Source: Azophilus sp964348115
Lineage (GTDB): Bacteria; Pseudomonadota; Gammaproteobacteria; Pseudomonadales; Azotimanducaceae
Length of the DNA stretch: 26,907 bases
Assembly: GCA_964348115.1 (NCBI GenBank)
Contig: CAYGBY010000028.1
Span: forward strand, 1 to 26,907
Direction: 5' to 3'
Below, piece after piece: positions 24,327 to 26,907 of the stretch. The stretch's first letter is position 1. The number at the start of each line of letters is the position of its first letter. The position numbers were made by a program, and so were the translations under genes. The notes under the pieces were generated by a model. That model searched no databases and was not told the origin of the DNA. It was given only the letters and a program-made list of their open reading frames with translations.

Positions 24327-25994
24327 ATGAACGACAATCGCCCCCACTCCTCCCTCATCGTCGACGGCCCCACCCAAGCGCCCAGCCGGGCCATGCTTTA
24401 CCCGGTGGGCTTCGCCGAAGCGGACTTCGCAAAGCCCCAGGTGGGCATCGCCTCCACCTGGAGCATGGTGACCCCTTGCAACATGCACATCAATGAACTG
24501 GCGGAGGCGGCGGCGCTAGGCGCCGATGAAGCTGGGGCCAAGAGTGTGCTGTTCAACACCATCACGGTGTCGGACGGCATCTCCATGGGTACGCCTGGGA
24601 TGCGCTACTCCCTGGTTTCCCGGGAGGTAATCGCGGATTCCATAGAGGCCGTGGTCTGCGCCCAGGGCTTTGACGGCTTCGTCGCCATCGGCGGCTGCGA
24701 CAAGAACATGCCCGGCTGCGCCATGGCCATGGCCCGCATCGATAGGCCCAGCGTGTTTGTCTATGGCGGCACCATTCAGCCAGGGGCGCAGCGGCGGGAT
24801 ATCATCTCCGTATTCGAGGCGGTGGGACGGCACTCCACCGGCGCCATATCGGATGGGCAGCTAAAGGAGGTGGAGGCCACCGCCATCCCCGGCCCCGGCG
24901 CCTGCGGCGGCATGTACACCGCCAACACCATGGCATCCGCCATCGAGGCGTTGGGCCTGTCCCTGCCTGGCAGCTCCGCCCAAGAGGCAGTCTCCCAAGC
25001 CAAGCGCCAAGACAGCTACAGGGCTGGGGCGGCCGTGCGGGCGCTGATTGAAAGGGGCGTAAAGCCCAGCGACATCCTAAGCCGAGAGGCTTTTGAGAAT
25101 GCCATCACAGTCGCCGTCGCCCTGCAGGGCTCCACCAACTTGGTGCTGCATCTGCTGGCCATCGCAGACGCCGCCGGCGTGCCCCTGGCCCTGGACGACT
25201 TCACCCGCATCGGCGGCAAAGTGCCCGTGCTGGCGGACATGCGCCCCGCCGGGCGGTTCAGCATGAGTGAACTCATCGCCATCGGCGGCATCGCCCCCCT
25301 GATGAAAATGCTGCTGGACGCCGGCCTTCTGCACGGAGATTGTGCAACAGTGACCGGCAAGACCCTGGCGGAGAATTTGGCGGCCGTCCCGCCTTACCCC
25401 AAGGGCCAGAAGATCGTGCGCCCGCTGCGCAATCCCATCAAGCCGGACAGCCACTTGGTGGTGCTGTACGGTAACCTCGCCCCGGAAGGCGCGGTGGGCA
25501 AGATCACCGGCGCCGAGGGCCTGCGCTTTACTGGCCGGGCGCGCTGCTTTCAGGGTGAGGAAGCCGCCATGGCCGCCATCCTGGAAGGCCAAGTGGGCAA
25601 GGGCGATGTCGTCATTGTGCGCTACGAAGGCCCCAAGGGCGGGCCGGGGATGCGGGAAATGCTGTCCCCCACCAGCGCCATCAACGGCCGCGGCCTGTCC
25701 GGGGACGTGGCGCTGGTGACCGACGGACGCTTCTCCGGCGGCTCCCACGGCTTTGTAATCGGCCATGTGGCGCCGGAAGCCTTCACAGGCGGCCCCATCG
25801 CCCTGCTGCAGGATGGGGATGAGGTCACCATAGATGCCCAACGGCGGGAAATCAACGCCGCGCTAAGCCCAGCCGAACTCGAGGCCCGGCGGGCGCAATG
25901 GCGCCCCCCGCAACCCTATGCGCATAAGGGCCTGCTGGCCAAGTACGCCAAGCTGGTAAGTTCCGCCAGCCAAGGCGCGGTGACGGATGCCGGT
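24327..25994 (+). CDS. ilvD: Dihydroxy-acid dehydratase
   Basis: The 556-residue enzyme dehydrates dihydroxy acids in Val and Ile synthesis and supplies the substrate chain used by IlvE. Cluster ligands are C51 (VTPCNMH), C124 (IGGCDKNMPGC) and C193 (GPGACGGMYTANTMA). Length fits the shorter form, which in characterised cases binds [2Fe-2S], whereas E. coli IlvD is 616 residues. The C-terminus (KYAKLVSSASQGAVTDAG) is that of the family, so the protein is complete. The stop TAG at 25995-25997 is unusual: TA belongs to the target duplication of a MITE and the G is the first base of the element. Confidence 0.97.
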
Positions 25995-25996
25995 TA

Positions 25997-26152
25997 GTGT
26001 GCTGTCCCGCAAGTAAGTGGGTTTTAGTCGCTAGGCCATTTTCGCTCCCGACAAGGCGCGACGACGCCCTGTGGCAGGCCCCACACAAGGAGCAACGCGG
26101 CCGCTGGCAAAAAGGGCCACGAATAATCACACTTACTTGCGGGACAGCACAC
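25997..26152. mobile_element. MITE-like element 2 inserted in the ilvD stop codon
   Basis: A 156-bp element has perfect 23-bp inverted ends (25997-26019 and 26130-26152), beginning GTGTGCTGTCCCGCAAG, flanked by TA at 25995-25996 and 26153-26154. Removing it and one TA restores ...GGT TAG GAA..., so it inserted in the TA of the original TAG stop, and its own first base G rebuilt the codon. There is no coding capacity. The ends match those at 12979/13105 and 13108, so at least two copies plus one solo end of this family exist in 13 kb. Confidence 0.88.
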
Positions 26153-26204
26153 TAGGAAACCAAGATGCGGAGGTTGCGCACCGGCGCCAAACCCGCTGGC
26201 CGGA

Positions 26205-26465
26205 CTAGCGCCTGACGCGGTCCCGGGAACGCTCCTTTGCCTGGCTGACGCGCAGGCGCCTTGAGCGCACTTCCTTGTCGTTCAGGGCGGCGATGGCGGA
26301 ACGGGCGTCATCATCACCCATCTCCACAAAACCGAAGCCGCGGGAGCGGCCCGTCTCCCGGTCCATCACTACATTCGCCATTTTCACGGCGCCGTGCTCC
26401 GCAAAGAGCTCCTCAAGGCTAGCATCATCCATGCTCCAAGGCAGGTTGCCCACATAAATCTTCAT
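26205..26465 (-). CDS. Small RRM-type RNA-binding protein
   Basis: The 86-residue protein consists of a single RRM: RNP2 IYVGNLPW at 3-10 and RNP1 RSRGFGFVEM around 40-49, with the usual beta-alpha pattern between. After the domain only a short Arg-rich tail follows (KERSRDRVRR), with no glycine-rich region. Such proteins are often cold-induced and bind mRNA. The leader DNA is AT-rich and includes T/U-rich stretches on the transcribed strand. A weak TTGTGC-17 nt-TATGGT promoter-like pair sits roughly 150 nt upstream on the minus strand. The end lies 50 nt from the MITE and the gene converges on ilvD. Confidence 0.92.
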   Translation of the reverse strand: MKIYVGNLPWSMDDASLEELFAEHGAVKMANVVMDRETGRSRGFGFVEMGDDDARSAIAALNDKEVRSRRLRVSQAKERSRDRVRR

Positions 26466-26871
26466 TCTTTAGTTCACCAAAACAAGAAAAACAAGGCCAG
26501 CGCCAGCCGGCCGCCAATCTGGGACACCGCAAGGAACAAAAAAATGAGAGACTTCGGGCTTCACCTTCACTTGAACATCAAGACGGAGATCCAGTAGGGC
26601 GCACCATACGCCTTTTCCAAGCCAAGCACAATCGTTTTAGGCAGAAGGCAGCAATTCTCTTTATAGCTTTCAGCCCCTCCGCCGTAAGGGTTTGCCGGTC
26701 GATTCGGCCCGAATTAAGCCGGAAAGGCGGGGTGTTACGCGCCGAACAGTGAAGCTGGACGCCAAAATGGGAATTGCTGGATGGAAGCCTTCGTCAGGAA
26801 GGCGGTGGTTTGAAAGGAGAGAGAGACGATGGAAGGGAGAGGCGCCGGTGATGGGCGTTGGGTTGTGAAGA
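26466..26871. other. Upstream region of the RRM gene; no clear gene
   Basis: About 400 nt. It holds the probable leader and promoter of the RRM gene on the minus strand. On the plus strand an AGGAG-like purine run (26812-26828) precedes an ATG at 26829 whose frame stays open to the right edge, but it is too short to judge. Confidence 0.4.
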
Positions 26872-26897
26872 CCCCGGCCACCTTGCGGTGGCCGGGG
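26872..26897. terminator. Strong GC-rich hairpin at right edge
   Basis: CCCCGGCCACC (26872-26882) pairs perfectly with GGTGGCCGGGG (26887-26897) across a TTGC loop, an 11-bp stem. There is no T-run on either strand next to it, so it is a terminator-like hairpin or other RNA structure, not a proven intrinsic terminator. Confidence 0.4.
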
Positions 26898-26907
26898 GAG
26901 AGCGGAC

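Noticed and set aside
26829..26907. Open frame with AGGAG-like purine run, possible partial gene
   Set aside because: Only 26 codons are visible, with no recognisable motif and a hairpin inside; not enough to call.
1..26907. CRISPR arrays, tRNA and rRNA genes
   Set aside because: I saw no regularly spaced repeats with spacers, no tRNA cloverleaf with a T-arm GTTCRA motif in the intergenic regions, and no rRNA-like sequence.

Overview
The window is GC-rich DNA from a bacterium with an outer membrane, most likely a gammaproteobacterium. The lipopolysaccharide (LPS) core cluster supports this: glnE, ilvE, waaF, waaC, waaG, waaP, further kinases and a NodU-type carbamoyltransferase follow each other in the order I recall for the Pseudomonas aeruginosa core region. 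Separate argA and argE genes and a glnE fit the same group. I cannot resolve the genus from sequence alone.

Layout. (1) 1-3499, plus strand: the end of a probable accessory/defence operon. It holds the C-terminus of an E2-like protein, a JAB protease-E1 adenylyltransferase fusion, a RecF/OLD-like AAA ATPase and a PIN-like nuclease. The genes overlap by ATGA or lie about 10 nt apart. (2) 3623-5969, plus: prfC (release factor 3) and a small secreted protein of unknown function. (3) 5814-18762, minus: the LPS core operon in transcription order ilvE, waaF, waaC, a waaG-waaP fusion, a double kinase, a carbamoyltransferase and a GT-C-like membrane protein. The last four genes are joined by 4-nt start/stop overlaps. 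By contrast, the ilvE/waaF, waaF/waaC and waaC/waaG junctions have each been opened by foreign-looking DNA: a 257-bp inverted-repeat element, a lower-GC islet with an SDH-type serine protease gene, and TA-flanked MITE-like elements. (4) 18810-21563, minus: glnE. (5) 21794-25997, plus, divergent from glnE: argE, argA and ilvD. (6) 25997-26152: a second MITE sitting exactly in the ilvD stop codon. (7) 26205-26465, minus: a small RRM RNA-binding protein, then non-coding DNA with a strong hairpin at the right edge.

How the genes work together. The core genes would add heptoses I and II, a glucose-type sugar, phosphates and a carbamoyl group to the LPS inner core. argA and argE form two steps of arginine synthesis; ilvD and ilvE act in branched-chain amino-acid synthesis; glnE adjusts glutamine synthetase. 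The most unusual unit is the E2 / JAB-E1 / ATPase / PIN operon. It joins a ubiquitin-like conjugation and deconjugation module to an ATPase-nuclease pair, and its 5' end is cut by the window edge. The main secondary points are the TA-targeting MITE family, the fused kinases with a 23-residue tandem repeat, and the SDH protease islet.
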